Assembly (NCBI GenBank): GCA_949987565.1
Contig: OX465102.1
Span: forward strand, 18,735,493 to 18,799,492
From: Luidia sarsii
Taxonomy: Eukaryota > Echinodermata > Asteroidea > Paxillosida > Luidiidae
Direction of reading: 5' to 3'
Length of the DNA: 64,000 nt
Shown: positions 1 to 12,780 of the stretch, piece by piece
Position numbering within the stretch: position 1 is the stretch's first letter
Layout of the letters: every line of letters begins with the position of its first letter
Notes under the pieces: model-generated
The model's input: only the letters and a program-made list of their open reading frames with translations
The model's database searches: none
Told to the model about the DNA's origin: nothing
Program-made: the position numbers and the translations under genes

Positions 1-120
1 GCACTAAATGTGTTCATCGGTATAATTATTATCATAATCCTAAATAAAACGTTTTATTTGTGTCTTCCAGTCTTATTTGAAGCTTTTTGGTATTTATTTA
101 TTAATTATAGGCCTACCTCT

Positions 121-186
121 AATTATTGAGGGCGCTGTTCCTTAAGTGAACACGTTTTGTTTTCTCTCCCCGCAAAGGCCGTATCA
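121..186 (-). repeat. Truncated terminal fragment of dispersed repeat R1
   Basis: Read on the minus strand, this stretch matches the right-hand end of the repeat found more fully at 25132-25920 and 54760-55415. The shared blocks are a CGGGGAGAGAA-type block followed by AACAGCGCCCTCAATAA. Only about the last 65 bases of the repeat are present. The repeat class is unknown; it is defined only by its copies in this window. Confidence 0.6.
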
Positions 187-1129
187 CGGACGTATAATAG
201 GCCTTTCTTAAGATTTATGCAAATTGTAAGCATCGAATTTAAAACGAGGCATCACTTAAAGTTCGTGCAGTAATACGCGACACACTCAACATGGACGATT
301 CCATTTACAAACATGACGAATTTAACTTTAAAAATAAGTCCTTTTAAAGTAGCAATCTACCTTAAAAAGTGGTCCCCCATCTCGCCTGATTTTCACAATC
401 CACTTTTCCACAGGGTTATATCCCTTTGAAATGGGTGGAAGCTGTCGTTATCAGTTCTAGCGGTGAATTTCTCTTGTTCGAGGAGCACAGTGGAACAGTT
501 TCGCCGACATCTCGGAAATCTAGAGCCCATAGCCTCGCTTTCAATTCGATGCAAAAAAATTGCATAAATATCAAGAAAGGCCTGTGAAAAACCTGGTCTA
601 GCAATGCAGCAATGGCGTGTGCGGACGTCATTGAAGCCAACATGGGCAGCCCGGCGGCCATCTTGGTGTGCCGTTCGGCGTGAAAATTTAACCACTGTAA
701 TGTGCACAAACATATGCGGAGTTTCCAGACAGTCGCCTGATCACCGACAGTTTCTCATCAGGATGCCAAGCTGTGCAGTATTTGGCAGTGCCACGATTAT
801 AATGCTGAGTTTGGCGAACACCTGTTGAACACCTGTCTGTTTATTTGAATCAAGGCACCAAAACGTCCAAGGAAACCAGCACTACCAAGAACGCCTTCCA
901 TTGAATGTGATGTCAAAGTTAGTGGTAAACAAGAATCACTCCCGACATGACTTTGTGATTCACCATCTGCACCATATCTTACCGATCATTCCTATTCTAC
1001 AAGCTCCAGCCCTACCACATTGAAAAAGGAAACTTGATACAGCAAATTCCATGTTGATTTCCAGCAAAAGAAATTAAACTTGTGTATCAATAAAACCGAA
1101 GTTTGAAGAAAAATGACCTAGCTAGTTCA

Positions 1130-2700
1130 AGAGCTAAGTAAAAGAGGCCTTGTTTCGGAGAACTGTGCTCATTTGCTGGAATCGACAATATCTGGAGTGC
1201 CAAAAGAGGTCATCAGCCGTCTGATTACGAACCAATGCAGTGGCAAGCATATTAAGGAGGCGTGTGGCACAATAATTAAATCATTTGCCATGACCCGCAC
1301 TTTTATTCAAATTTTGACCAAAATTAATAGTGTGGGCAATGCCGGATGCCTGCCACATGTTGAAATTGACGAGGAACTGTATGGGGTCGTTGAAAGTATT
1401 TAAGGATGGATGCAATAAAGAAATAGCCTGGAAATAATTATGTTTAGGCCCTGATGATTTGCCAAACGAGGAGGGACTGCGACTTGGAAATAAACGTTGT
1501 AGGGAGAACCTTGATTGGAAATCCAATGTAATGAAAGTGGACACTGCTGCACAAACAAATCAAGCATGGCAGATGCAATTAAGTACTGCAGGGAGACCTT
1601 GAAATTGACAGATTTCCAGGGAAGTGAAGGGACATGCATCTTTATCGAAACACTCGATGATCTTTTTCATGTCCTTAACTCAAGAAACACACTTGCACGG
1701 AACTACAAGGCACCACTCAAGCCAACTCGTGAATGACTGTTTATGCCCTTTTTAGACAGTGCCTACAATTACTATCTGTCCTTTGTACAGAATGACCATG
1801 GATAACTCACAAAACACACAACGAAACACCATTCATTGACATCATGGCATTCATCATGAGTGTGAAAAATCTCTACATGACATAAATTATGTCAAAGCTT
1901 AAGATTCACCGCTAAAGTATATATCTTTTAACTTACAAGCTGAGTCAGAAACCACGTTGAACTGTTCTTTGGGTCATTCGTTTGTCATGCGGTTCCAACA
2001 ATATTGCTAATGTAAGGCAGTTCATGTCAGCATACACACGACACTAGATGCGGCATGATGTGAACATTGATACATGTACATGCAACTGTTCAGCACAGGA
2101 TGCTACTAGAATTCTTGCTGCTGCATCCTTAAAAAATGTTGCAAAGCTGGCTGTCCCAGATGCTTGTTACCAAACAGTGCGACCTGGAGCTCCGATCACC
2201 AGAGAGTGATGACCGTAACTACACAATGTTGCTGCACTCGCTGCCTTTGCTGAGTCCTGTGTAGGTTACATCGCTGGCTATGTGGTGAGAATGGTGAGAC
2301 GGACCCTGAAATGTAGAGAATGCTTAAGTTCCATACTCGGTAGCTGTCCATGGACATAATGAAGATTCTTCCCTTGCACTCTCTCTTATCACAACATCAA
2401 AAACAGAGGAGGGCTAACAGTTCCCACAAAAGGTGTAAGGGAGGTGTGTGTGAGGCGACCGAGCGTTGCATAAAGAGCCTTCTGGTGGAATAAAAAAAGG
2501 CAATTTCACTGCAGGAAGTCCGTGACCCCATGTTGGACACTGAAGCAGATAACAATCACGTCTTTAGTTCAATACGGAGCATCTCAGAATACTACAGCAA
2601 AGTGCGTCTACACCATGCCATCAAATTTCCTGAGAGATACCAACCCCGACAGAACTCAGTCTAACTCAATTATTTTTCTCGACATGATGTGAACCAAGTG
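1130..2700 (+). pseudogene. P-element/THAP9-type transposase, decayed
   Basis: Translated fragments in shifting frames line up in order with the P-element/THAP9 transposase family. A block near 1130-1400 contains LVSENCAHLLE, KSFAMT and CLPH. A block at 1565-1735 contains KLTDFQGSEGTCIFIE, LFHVLNSR and YKAPL, the most diagnostic part. Near 1930 YKLSQ and ELFFGSF follow, then CVGYIAGYVVR near 2265, GGLTVPTKGV near 2405, and SEYYSKVRLHH near 2590. The family are DDE-type cut-and-paste transposases with an N-terminal THAP zinc finger. A possible THAP remnant (MPSCAVFG at 763, continuing after a frameshift as CHDYNAEFGEHLL) lies upstream but is too damaged to be sure. Frame changes and stops interrupt the gene throughout, so no functional protein is expected. 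I did not find convincing terminal inverted repeats. The family call is by eye from motif order. Confidence 0.7.
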
Positions 2701-3200
2701 ACTCATCTGCAGACAAGTCTTATCATTCAACCATAACAATTATATCACCAGTGTATATTTTGCCGGTTCTTCTGCAATTTTTTTGTTTGCCGTTCATGCC
2801 GGCTTTCTTAGCCGAAAGGTTATTTTGCAGAAATCGTTCCTGGCCAATCAGAAAAAATAAATAAATGGCATTTGTGGAAGAAAGCCGGTGCCGTTTTCAT
2901 GCCAATAATTAGCGTATTGGGATCTAATTGGCTATGCGTAATTGATGCCACATAATTACGCAAGCTTGCCAAATAGTGTCCGAGCTTAGCATGCGTCCTA
3001 TTGAGAGCCTGACTGTTCATTTAGCAATTGACCTGTCATAGTTTTTCATCAAATACCCATAAAAGACCACATCATGGCTAGGAATACTATCGAAAATCAC
3101 CGTGTTAAATCCTGGGATGATGTTGTTCACCTTTTCAGGGAAGTCATCCAGCTTAGGAGAGTGTCAACCAGCAGTGAAGTGTTCAATGATTTGTGAAAAA

Positions 3201-3339
3201 GTACGAGTACGAGTACAAGTACGAGTACGAGTACAAGTACGAGTACGAGTACAAGTACGAGTACGAGTACGAGTACAAGTACGAGTACGAGTACAAGTAC
3301 GAGTACGAGTACAAGTACGAGTACGAGTACAAGTACGAG
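3201..3339 (+). repeat. GTACGA/GTACAA hexamer minisatellite
   Basis: This is a tandem array of six-base units GTACGA with GTACAA variants placed every two or three units, giving a higher-order 12/18-base pattern. Open frames through it on both strands encode only YEYEYK-, VRVRVQ- or RTRTCT-type repeats and are artefacts of the array. Confidence 0.95.
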
Positions 3340-4659
3340 AATATACGAGTAAAATCAAGCTTCGAAATTTTCCCTCTTTCGCAAAGTTTAAAATTCGGGG
3401 GAAAATCCATTGATGCATTTTACTGACACTGCGTTATTGTTTGAAATAATACAAAATATTCCAAAATGCATTGCTGAACGTTGATGTTTAAGGTTGATCT
3501 TTTAAGCAAAATTATTATAATCAATGAAAAAAGGTTTACTGACTGGAATCTCCAATAGGCTTATGCAAATCTCAAACATCGATAGGGCCCCAAACGTTTC
3601 GACAATAGCGAATCAACGTCAGACCTTTTTTTTGGGGGGGGGGGGTGGAAACTTTCCACAAATTAATTTAAGTCGATAACACACATTTTGTTACAGCATG
3701 CAGTGTCTCTCTCCCGCGTGTTACACTATACACGCTTTTCCTCTCTGAGCCTCATAACACAATTTACGCCTAAATTTTGGTGGGATCCTTCGCTTCTATG
3801 AACACTGACTTACTACTATACCCTCCGGGATGGGCCGATGCGGTATGGCCAATATGAAATGGACGAATCCCGCCAATAAATCATCACATTTCCGGTCCGA
3901 CAAACCAGGGCCAGATCCATTACGATTTTGCCTCTCTCTCGCAGCCTTTGCGGTAACCCCGTAGCTGCCTGGCGTCATGTATCCACTCCCCACCCCCAGA
4001 TCCAGAGACAGTCAATGATTAACTGGATGTGCCCAGCCTCCATCATCAGGTTGGCGCTACACAACAGCAATGCGCGCTCCAGCAGATGACAAAACGATTT
4101 CACAAGATTCGCTATGGATAATTTTCTCCTGAAATTATTATAATAACGTGGGTAGAAACAAAGAGTCACACGTCAGTTTTATTACAAAAACGATAAACAC
4201 ACGTCACTTATTTAATTATACAGAAAGAAATTAATCGAAACTTCAAGGCTTCTTAATAATTGTTTGCATTTCATTCATTTGCATTTTTCTTGACTAATGC
4301 CAGTCACAAGTATGTCATATATTTGCAAATTATTATGATATTTTATTTAGTTAATCCAATATCTTTCTTCTAAATTTCGTAAAGAAAATTGTTTTTTAAA
4401 AACGATTTAATTTCGACGTTTAGAACAATGGCTTCACGCTTAGGGAATGACAACGACTCCACAGGAATGAAACAATGTAGGAAATCGGAAATTGCACGGT
4501 TATTGAAATTTAGCGAGTCGGTTTGTGACAAATGGATTTTTTTAAACGATTTCTTTTACGGAATTCAGTCTGCTTTCTTTGTCCCAGTGCAGTGTTCTTC
4601 TTCATACCTATACAATGGAGTGTCAGAGGATTCGATCTTAGCCTACACGGACCTTTGTC

Positions 4660-4790
4660 ATAGACACACTGTGTTAAAAGAAAGGCCCTGGTGTAAGGGC
4701 TCGAAACTTCAGGCCCTCTGAACTATAATTTTAATTTGCAGTTTTAGTCATTTCGCTCAGTATTTATTACTCAGTGGTCATTTCTGTATC
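4660..4790 (+). repeat. Penelope-like element tail relic
   Basis: It contains a stem GGCCCT/AGGGCT followed by CGAAAC, a short spacer and CAGGCCCTCT. Downstream is TTTTAGTCATTTCGCTCAG, the diverged form of the family's outer end. This matches the tail of the PLE at 16126-16190 in order and spacing. Confidence 0.6.
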
Positions 4791-5099
4791 ACATGAACTT
4801 TTCCCGTTTTTCTATACAGCTTTTCAATTACTTGCTTTCTGAATAATTTCAAAAATATTTCGAAGATAACAAAAAAGGGACTTTAATGACACAACCTTCC
4901 TTTCCCAAACAAGAGATATCAGTCTTGTCGCCTTTCTGCGCACTTTCGATGTAATCAATGGCAGTTCAATTTGATCTCCTCCGTCCTAACATACCAAATA
5001 CAAGATTGGCAGCATGTATTTGAGTCGAAACACAATGGACAAGCGTAGGCCTTTTCATCAAACAGTATTTTATATCCCATGATAAAGCAGATTATGAAG

Positions 5100-5275
5100 A
5101 GGAAACGATGATTTGTACTACATTTGCAAAACCACCCAGGTTTCGAGAGGATGCCTATTATAGTGCTCTTCTCAGACCTTCCCTTTAACTCGAACGAGAT
5201 GACTTACATGGTGTCACCACAAACTGTCCACATTCTTATTTAAGTTTGTAAGCAGTTTGCTACATTTGTTATACT
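5100..5275. repeat. Diverged PLE-related fragment with shared flank
   Basis: The segment ends with GTAAGCAGTTTGCTACATTTGT, which resembles the outer end of the PLE-tail family. It also carries ATGGTGTCACCACAAAC, which recurs at 45504, just after the histone-type palindrome. No coding content is visible. Confidence 0.4.
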
Positions 5276-6275
5276 GTTTTGTTTTAGGAAAATCATTATG
5301 ATCAGTTGTACATTTTGCTTCATTATCCCTTGTATATTATGTAATCATAAACGATGTCCCCCTGAGACAACAGCCAACCGACAGCGGGAGTCGAGCAATA
5401 CTATTGAAACCCCTCGTTCGTGTCGGCTAATTGCTGCACCATTATCTTTATATATAAGCCACCAGCGTGGACTTCCGTCTCTCTGGCATTGATACCTTGC
5501 TTCATTTTACGCAACCACCTTGGATTTTAATGAGCCAATTAGTGATATACAATGTCTAGCTCTCGCTGGAGATATCGAATAACTGGCGGCACGATCGCAG
5601 GTACCGAATATGAGATTACCCGGCCTCGAGGACCTTCATTATAATTATACACTGGAAGGTAATCGAGGACGCCTGCCCATCTTCCATGATAATATCTACA
5701 ATTATCAGCGCTTTATATATGGATACCGATCATACCCCAGCCAGAGTTCTCTCCTCTCCTCATTCCAAGGCTAAGATGTTTTCCCCGACGACAACAAGAC
5801 CGCATGGTAATAAGATTAGTTGTCTCTCAGCTCAGGCCAACCAGTAACAGTGGATGCAATGCTACTTTGAGCAACGGTATAGATGTATTCATGTGTTATC
5901 CACTAGTCCTGGAAGACGGTATAACGGTGTGGTATATTCCTTATTCCCCTGCTCAACTTTGCAGTATTGCAATACACGCAAAGCCACTACTTGTACTACT
6001 TTTCTAATTAGACGAGCATCTTCTCGGGCTCCATGACTATACGTTATCCACATGGCAGATTTAAGTTAGTTAATTTCAGCCCCGTATCTCTCTTCTGCAT
6101 TATCTGTACATAGGCCGAGGTGACCACGCGCCTGCCACGGTTTCTATGGTTTCCTTGAGATGGTTCCCACATAATTAGTGAGTGACGTATGCAGGGATGT
6201 CAGGATGCCTCAAACAATGTCCAGCAAGAAAGCTTCACCCTTCTTACCTCACGAATCTAACTGGAAACCCTTGCC

Positions 6276-6930
6276 GCTTCAGGCCTTTTCACACCAACGA
6301 AAAATCTCCGTGTTGGACACGGGTCGGACCCGTGTAAACTAGACTGACCTTTAACACTACTTGATTTCGACACGGCGTCGACCCGTGTAGAGCGGTGAGA
6401 AGTGTGAAAAAGTAGCGAAAGTGGCCCGTGTTGAAAGTGACCCGTGTTCGACACGGATCGGACCCGTGTAGATTTCGACACGGATCGGACGTTCATGTGA
6501 AAGGGCCTAATGATTTCAGCACGGCGTCGATCCGTTTAGAGCGCTCGACACGTGTTGAAACCAACCCTGTTCGGGAGGTGGGTTGAGAGCGGTCGACTCG
6601 TGTTGAGAAGTCCGACACGTGTTGAAAGCCGTATCTCTAGGTTGAGTTCGACCCGTGTAACGTAATGGCCGAGTGCATGCGTGGCAGGATCACAATGTAG
6701 TTACAAAGCATGGGGGATTTTCTGATTGCATTGGGCCTATCCGTTTTGAAAGTGCGATCCCGTATGTAGTGTGAAAGGATAGCGCAATACAAGGTTCGAA
6801 ACATTGCACGTGTCCAGCAAATGCCGGTGTTGCAGTGATCTGAGTAGTGTGAAAACGGAATTCGACACGGATCGGATCGGTGTAGATTTCGACACGGATC
6901 GGACGTTCATAGTGTGAAAAAGCCTGAAGC
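6276..6930. mobile_element. Non-autonomous TIR element with palindrome array
   Basis: The ends are inverted repeats: 6276-6294 (GCTTCAGGCCTTTTCACAC) and 6912-6930 match at 18 of 19 positions. Inside are many short GC-rich palindromes of the type ACACGGGTCGGACCCGTGT (6317-6335; variants near 6369, 6451 and 6518). A block of about 62 bases at 6447-6508 is directly repeated at 6861-6924, each time ending in TGTGAAA plus a GGCCT- or AGCCT-like end. There is no coding capacity. I could not fix a target-site duplication. The superfamily is unknown; subterminal palindromes and a TTCACAC-type end fit a DNA-transposon MITE. Confidence 0.65.
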
Positions 6931-7363
6931 TTTCTATAACACAAGTGGTCTTTCAGGATACATTCAGGGCAATTCTCAGCATTTTTCGTAATAGTATTCT
7001 CACTTTGCAGTCACGAGGCCGTTTCCTAATGCCAAGTACGCTGTAAAGCAAATTGGGTGACACGTGATAGACATTTTGCTCATCATTGCTCAAAATATCA
7101 ACTTGTAAAATTATTAATTTGTGTTGGTCCAAATCATTCGCAAACTTCCAACGTCTCTACCCAAATCGCACCAAGTGTTTGACATGCAAGCAATATTAGC
7201 CAACACCCCTAATGTTTTTATACGGCGTCTTCAACCATACTTACTATACGAGCATACATGACGTGCAAAATTGACGTTTAATCCATATTTTAAATTTCTC
7301 ATATAGGCCTAGGTCAAATAAAGGATAAACTGACTGGAAACCTTTGAACAAATTGAATTTTTT

Positions 7364-7440
7364 TGACTGGACCGGGACTTGAACCCGAGACCTCTGGGTT
7401 AACGCACCTGTGCTCTTCCATCTGAACTATCCATCCCTTA
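7364..7440 (-). repeat. tRNA-derived SINE head
   Basis: On the minus strand, a perfect A box (TAGTTCAGATGG, complement of 7418-7429) and a good B box (GGTTCAAGTCC, complement of 7375-7385) lie at tRNA spacing. The anticodon stem has mismatches and the loop lacks the usual U33. Acceptor pairing is not convincing. This fits a tRNA-derived SINE better than a working tRNA. An A-rich stretch follows downstream on the minus strand. Confidence 0.65.
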
Positions 7441-8404
7441 GATGGTGGCCTTACAAAAAAGTCAGCTAGTCTTTGCCGGTGTGGGGGCGCCAGTCAGAAT
7501 CATTTCAACCATTAACTGCCGTATATCTCCATGGATCACACCCCCTCATTCAGAGGCAAGCAACTAAATATGCGTCTGCTTTTTCATCTGAATGAAGATT
7601 TCTCCCATGAAACAGCGCCCTCAATATCTATGGGCATCACGATTATTACCTAGGTGATTTAGCCAGCGTATGACGACGTGTGAAAAGTTTGGCCAAAAAA
7701 ATGGTGTACGTCGAAACATTTGGATATTAATCGTCAAGGTGTGACAGGGCCATATGTTTTGTATAAATAAAGAGCATGCTGGCATACGTCTCGGCTAAGT
7801 CGTCGAAAAATATTGCACAATGCTATTATTTCGACGTATGCCTTCAAGATCATAATTTATGACTCATACGTCCCGCCTACGCCGTCCGTATAAGTTGGGT
7901 GCGAATTATGTGATTGTTGACACACGTTGACAAACGTCACATGTTTTTACGAAAATACGTCGAGATATTGACTGGCGTTTCCAAACCGTATTTCTAACAT
8001 AATATGCTTTGAACCTATGTCAAGGTTATCTCCGAGACATATTGACATAATCATATATGTAGATGTATATCAGACGGCCACAGGACGTGCTGAAAATGTA
8101 TTAAACATTTCTGTCGTATAATGGCGTATTGGACGCGTTTAGGGGAATCGGTATGTAAATAATTTATGGGGTTGATATACTGAGAAAGTGAGGGTGATGC
8201 TGCAACGTCTCGTGCGATTTTGATGTAAATTGTTTTTATTGGCTACGACTCTTGATCGTGGGCGATAAGCAGCGCTGCATAATTATAATTATTATTGGGC
8301 ATTGGTTGTGAACGCCGACAACACCCTAATCATTTTTGGTTATAAATTATCTACAGTATAAACATTTCTAATAGGCTTAAAATATGTATTCAGTAATATG
8401 CACA

Positions 8405-8570
8405 AATGTTGCAAACTGCTTACAGACTAAAATTACCAAAAGGCGAATTTCAAAAATTAGGAGGGCTGACTTTTCGATCCTAGCAGGACCTTTCTCAAAG
8501 GCAGTGACAAAATCATTGTCACTCTGCCTTTGAGAAAGCTCATGCTAGGATCAAAAGTCAGCCCTCCTAA
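8405..8570. mobile_element. PLE-derived foldback hairpin
   Basis: The outer end (TTGCAAACTGCTTACAGACT) is followed by two head-to-head copies of the PLE tail. The left arm is 8457-8508 and the right arm 8518-8570, with a 9-base loop. The arms match over about 52 bases with two mismatches and two small indels. Each arm carries the ribozyme-like core in damaged form. Confidence 0.8.
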
Positions 8571-8999
8571 TTGTTAACATTATCTGCATTATGTGCATCA
8601 GTGCATTTGCCTTTTTTTCATACGTCGGTATCAGCTGGCTAAATCGTCAAAGTGTTGCAGCGCCTTCACACGTTTAGATAGTCGCCCAGTTGGCCAGACG
8701 ACACACGAAGCTGCACGAAGGTACTACCCCCGGATTTACAGAGCAGTAGCAACATCACTCGCCTCAACTGATTGAGCACAGCGATGGTAGTAGGCCTACT
8801 GGAGGGATGTTCAGAGAAGCTAACATATGCATCATATAAAATAATATAACATAAACAAACACGTTTGGGAACGATTCAAAATCGGAACATTTTCATCCAG
8901 CAGACAGACGACTAAACCACTCAGCTTTTAAAACATTTCTTGTGTAGACCAATGCAAACGCTGGTGGCTTGGTTCTTCAACCCCTGCCATGTCATATTA

Positions 9000-11450
9000 C
9001 TGGACAGTATCTCGAATAAGACGTGCATTGGGTTGACAGACTCCACGCATTGTGATTGGCAAACGCGTTACAAACTCTTGAGGGTGCGCTATTGTGATCG
9101 CCTGTATTGGGCATCTTCATCCGTTCATCCGGTCGAGTGAGAAGCAAGAGTCAGCGCCAGGGAAGCAAGGGAGCGCGCTCCTCAGATTGAGGGCGCTATA
9201 ACGGCAGCTTGAAGCCGACATCAGGAAGTTTTTAACTCTGCTTTGAGGTTTGATGTCCGTTTACCGAGGGTATGCCCTTTATTGCACGTTGCGAGTTACT
9301 CCCGATTGCTTTTGTAAGATTTTCTCTTCAAACGATGCAAACGGCTTTAGATCATAATGGCGACTTTTATATCCATTGTAAATGAACAATCGCATAACTA
9401 TTAGTTTGTTTTCTTGTGATGATGGGCAAAACGAATCTTATCGGCTAAACAATTGAATGATTGAAGGGAATTTAAGTCATTAAGGGAAAGTAATGACGTC
9501 ATGCATTTTTGCAGTATAGCCAGTATCGTACCACGCCATTGTTGAGTTGCCCAGCGCCCTCTTGCGTATTGAGTGAGCACAACTCAAGAAGTGTGAAATA
9601 GTTCATGCCGATATGGACGGTTTTTGTTTTACAACGTACAACGCTTACATTGTTCAATAACTCCAAACAAAACAACAACTTTTACCATGTTTAATTAGTA
9701 TTAAGACAGACACTGCCACCCAACAATAATTTGATTCACTGGTAAGTTCATGAAGTTATCAAGATCGTAAAATGTATTATTTCTCTTACATTTCCAGCTA
9801 ATCAAATCAAAATATCATCATAAAAGTGAGGCATTTCATCTTGTAAAAAAATAAAATTTTCTACAGTCAGAGATTTTTCGTCATCGGTCCTGTCAAAGAG
9901 AATGTCAAAGTAAGTCACAAAGAAAACTGATTCTAAAATACATATCAATAATGACAAAACGTAAATATTGAGCAAATGTGTTTACCATAAAATGTTTTCT
10001 TTACACGAATCAAGTTCAATAACATCATCGATTTAGCCTAAGGAGAGCAACTCAGTTATGAGTGTGCAATGTGTACACGTATTCTCAACAATTGAAATAC
10101 ATTTTAATTTGTAATGATTTTACGGAATATCATTGTTCGGTTTACACGACATATGCATGTAAACTTAATGAAATCATATTAATTATCATTTGTCTGTCAG
10201 TGCAAGTTTTAACAGTCACCAAAGGTGGGACAGATTAGGTTTGACATTTTCAAGCGGTTGACAAGACACACGGACAAAAATGGTCTGACGGACGGACGGG
10301 ACGCACCGCACTGTTACTTCGACTCCTTTGGCTTCGCAGCATTTAGAAGAAAAAAAACAGCCAAAGGCAACGCTCGAATAAAATCAGAAGGAAATGAAGT
10401 GCTAGCTGTGGTGACTCAGCGACCTCAGATTGTGACAATGTCATTACAGTCCGATCAGTACTGTACATTACTTAGAATAAATATAAGTAGCAGAACGTGA
10501 CTTGGCGGCCATTTGACCGAACAAAACCCTCACTCCAGGCGGATTTCATGTGTTGTCGGTTGTTTATGACAAAATTGAATGTCACGGTATATTTTGTTAG
10601 AAATTTACGCAAATGCCCCATAATAAGACCATGGGTTAGTGAATTCATTATTGTCATTGCTGGCAGGTTGTAAAAACATATCCAAAACATAACAAAAACA
10701 CAGCCCACCTACGCAGCAGGAAAAAATGTTTGCAGGGTACGACGGAGTCTCCATATGGTAGGACTGTCGTGTCGTCACATCACCCGTCTAATAACACTTT
10801 GGTTTCACAAAATGCTAAGAACAGACTTATTTAAGACCGCACACACGAAGCCAAGTCAACAGAATGAACAGAACGACATTCACCACTGCCTGTTCGACCG
10901 ATTCCCTGGTCGAGGGAGGGTTTTGATAAGTGATGAGGTCTGTCTTGAGCTTTCTCGTTCCTTTGTAAACTACATGAATTGATTCTTACACCTGAAGTAA
11001 GCTTGAATTGCCATTATGACCATTTTTGCTGCCAGTATGACATAATTATTGTGCTCCCATTATGGCAGATGCCATTTTGATTCCATTATTAGACATGTGC
11101 ATGGCTACTAATGGTTAATATCATTGGCTTATAATTGTGTGCCTTTTTCACTTTGGGTTTTGTTTAATAAATTAAGGCTTTTGTTACCATTTTTTGGAAA
11201 ATCACGAAATTGTTATTTGAATGGATGGCATTTCAGCAGTCTCATAGGGGTGTTGTCTCTTTTTTATTGACGTATTTCAGTGGGTTTTTTTTATAGTTAC
11301 ATGTATTCTGTGTATCCCTGTGAAATGATGAGTACAATGACAAGAAATCAGATTTTAGGTTCTGTATGGTCGCACTCATTGGGATATATCATTTTGTGAG
11401 GCAGCGAGAAAAAGGTATCTCTTTGAGATAGAGTTGTGGTTCTGGCAGAT
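9000..11450. other. Unassigned intergenic DNA
   Basis: I see no gene, long tandem array or clear transposon end here. A GAGGGCGCT motif near 9189 resembles the end of repeat R1 but is too short to call. The frames at 10225-10500 and 10755-10982 have no recognisable domain. Confidence 0.5.
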
Positions 11451-11498
11451 TATATAGGGTGAACGTTTGTTACTATATGCTCTGGCAGTCGTCAACTA

Positions 11499-11990
11499 CG
11501 ACTGCTGTTGCTGCTGCTGCTACTACTGCTACTGCTACCCCTACTGTACTGCTGTTACTGCTATTGCTGCTGCTGCTACTGCTATTGCTGCTACTGCTAC
11601 CCCTACTGCTATTACTGATATTGCTGATGCTGCTACTGCTATTGCTGCTGCTACTGCTATACCGCTACTGTTGCTACTGCTACTGCTGCCCTACTACTGC
11701 TACTGCTATTGCTGCTGCATGCTGCTACTGCTATTACTGCTGCTGCTGCTACTGCTACAACTATATACTGATAATGTTACTGTTGCTACTGCTACTGCTG
11801 CCCCTACTACTGCTACTGCTTTTACTACTGCTGCTACTGCCACTGCTGCTGGTGCTACTGTTGCTCCTATTACTGCTGCTACTGATACTGCTGCTGCTGC
11901 TACTGCAATACTGCTACTACTTCGACTGGTACTACTTCGACTATTACTCCTTCGACTGCTATACGACTACTCCTACAACTAATACTACTA
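11499..11990 (+). repeat. Imperfect CTG/CTA triplet array
   Basis: About 490 bases are built almost entirely of CTG, CTA and ATT-type triplets, often alternating as CTGCTACTG. The two long frames through it encode poly-Leu or poly-Ala/Thr and are artefacts of the triplet period. The last 60 bases grade into CGACTACTA-type variants. Confidence 0.9.
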
Positions 11991-12060
11991 TACACGACTA
12001 CAAAATCAAACTTGAAGAAATAGGGATACACCGATACCAACAATATTAACCGCCGACTGT

Positions 12061-12099
12061 GGTCATCCTACAAGGTGCAGCACCTTGTATAGGATGACC
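12061..12099. repeat. Short inverted repeat (hairpin)
   Basis: Arms GGTCATCCT and CAAGGTGC pair with GCACCTTG and AGGATGACC, with a one-base centre and a small internal bulge. It lies about 75 bases after the triplet array ends. No poly-T follows, so it is not a terminator of any known type. Confidence 0.6.
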
Positions 12100-12239
12100 C
12101 GATTTCGAGGAGGAATGCTGCCGTGGCGATCTGATACGTAGCAAACCACAAGGCAGTTGGCTGTGCCCAGACCTGGCAAAACATTTTGATTGGTAGAAGG
12201 CTGGCACGAAAGATGACTTCTACTATATACCTCAGCACC

Positions 12240-12780
12240 AATTGTCCGGACAGGGCTTCGGAGTCGGACTCACGTCGCTATAACGAATGGCAAGGACTTG
12301 CACATGGACTCGGACTCGGACCTATACTGACTCGCAAAATATGTATGCCGAGACTTGAATATCCGGCTGTAGCGGCTTTCACGGGTGTACAGAGGCACTT
12401 AATTGATCAAATTTTTCATTTGACATACTACGTGAGCATACATATCACTGGTCAATTCAATTCGAGAAACCTGTCAAAGGGTGTTTTCAATAGGTATTTC
12501 CAATATTAACTTTTATGATGACTCGTCACTCAGGCTGGGGCTCGATATTTTGTGGCCGGAATACAAGGCTGCGTTCCGGATGCCCTCGGTGAGAGTATTT
12601 AGGGCCTACCTACCTGACATTCCCGTGAGAACCATTCTCCGTCTAAAGGGACTCTTTGCACGGTATATACCCGCAAAACGTGATTCTAAGTCCGACCTGC
12701 ATCTTGAGTCCGAGTCCAAGTCACCAACTCATTCCGATCGGGTCCGAGTCATGTCACGAGTCCCAAAAAGTTGATTCCAC
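12240..12780. repeat. Scattered GAGTC/GACTC degenerate repeats
   Basis: Short GAGTCCGAGTC- and GACTCGGACTC-like runs recur near 12258, 12305 and 12707-12775. They look like remains of a decayed hexamer array. No gene is evident in the surrounding kilobase. Confidence 0.4.

Noticed and set aside
7364..7440. Functional tRNA gene
   Set aside because: A and B boxes are good, but the anticodon stem has mismatches, U33 is missing and acceptor pairing is poor; SINE fits better.
11459..12049. 196-codon and 171-codon frames in the CTG/CTA array
   Set aside because: They encode homopolymeric Leu or Ala/Thr runs produced by the triplet period, with no domain.
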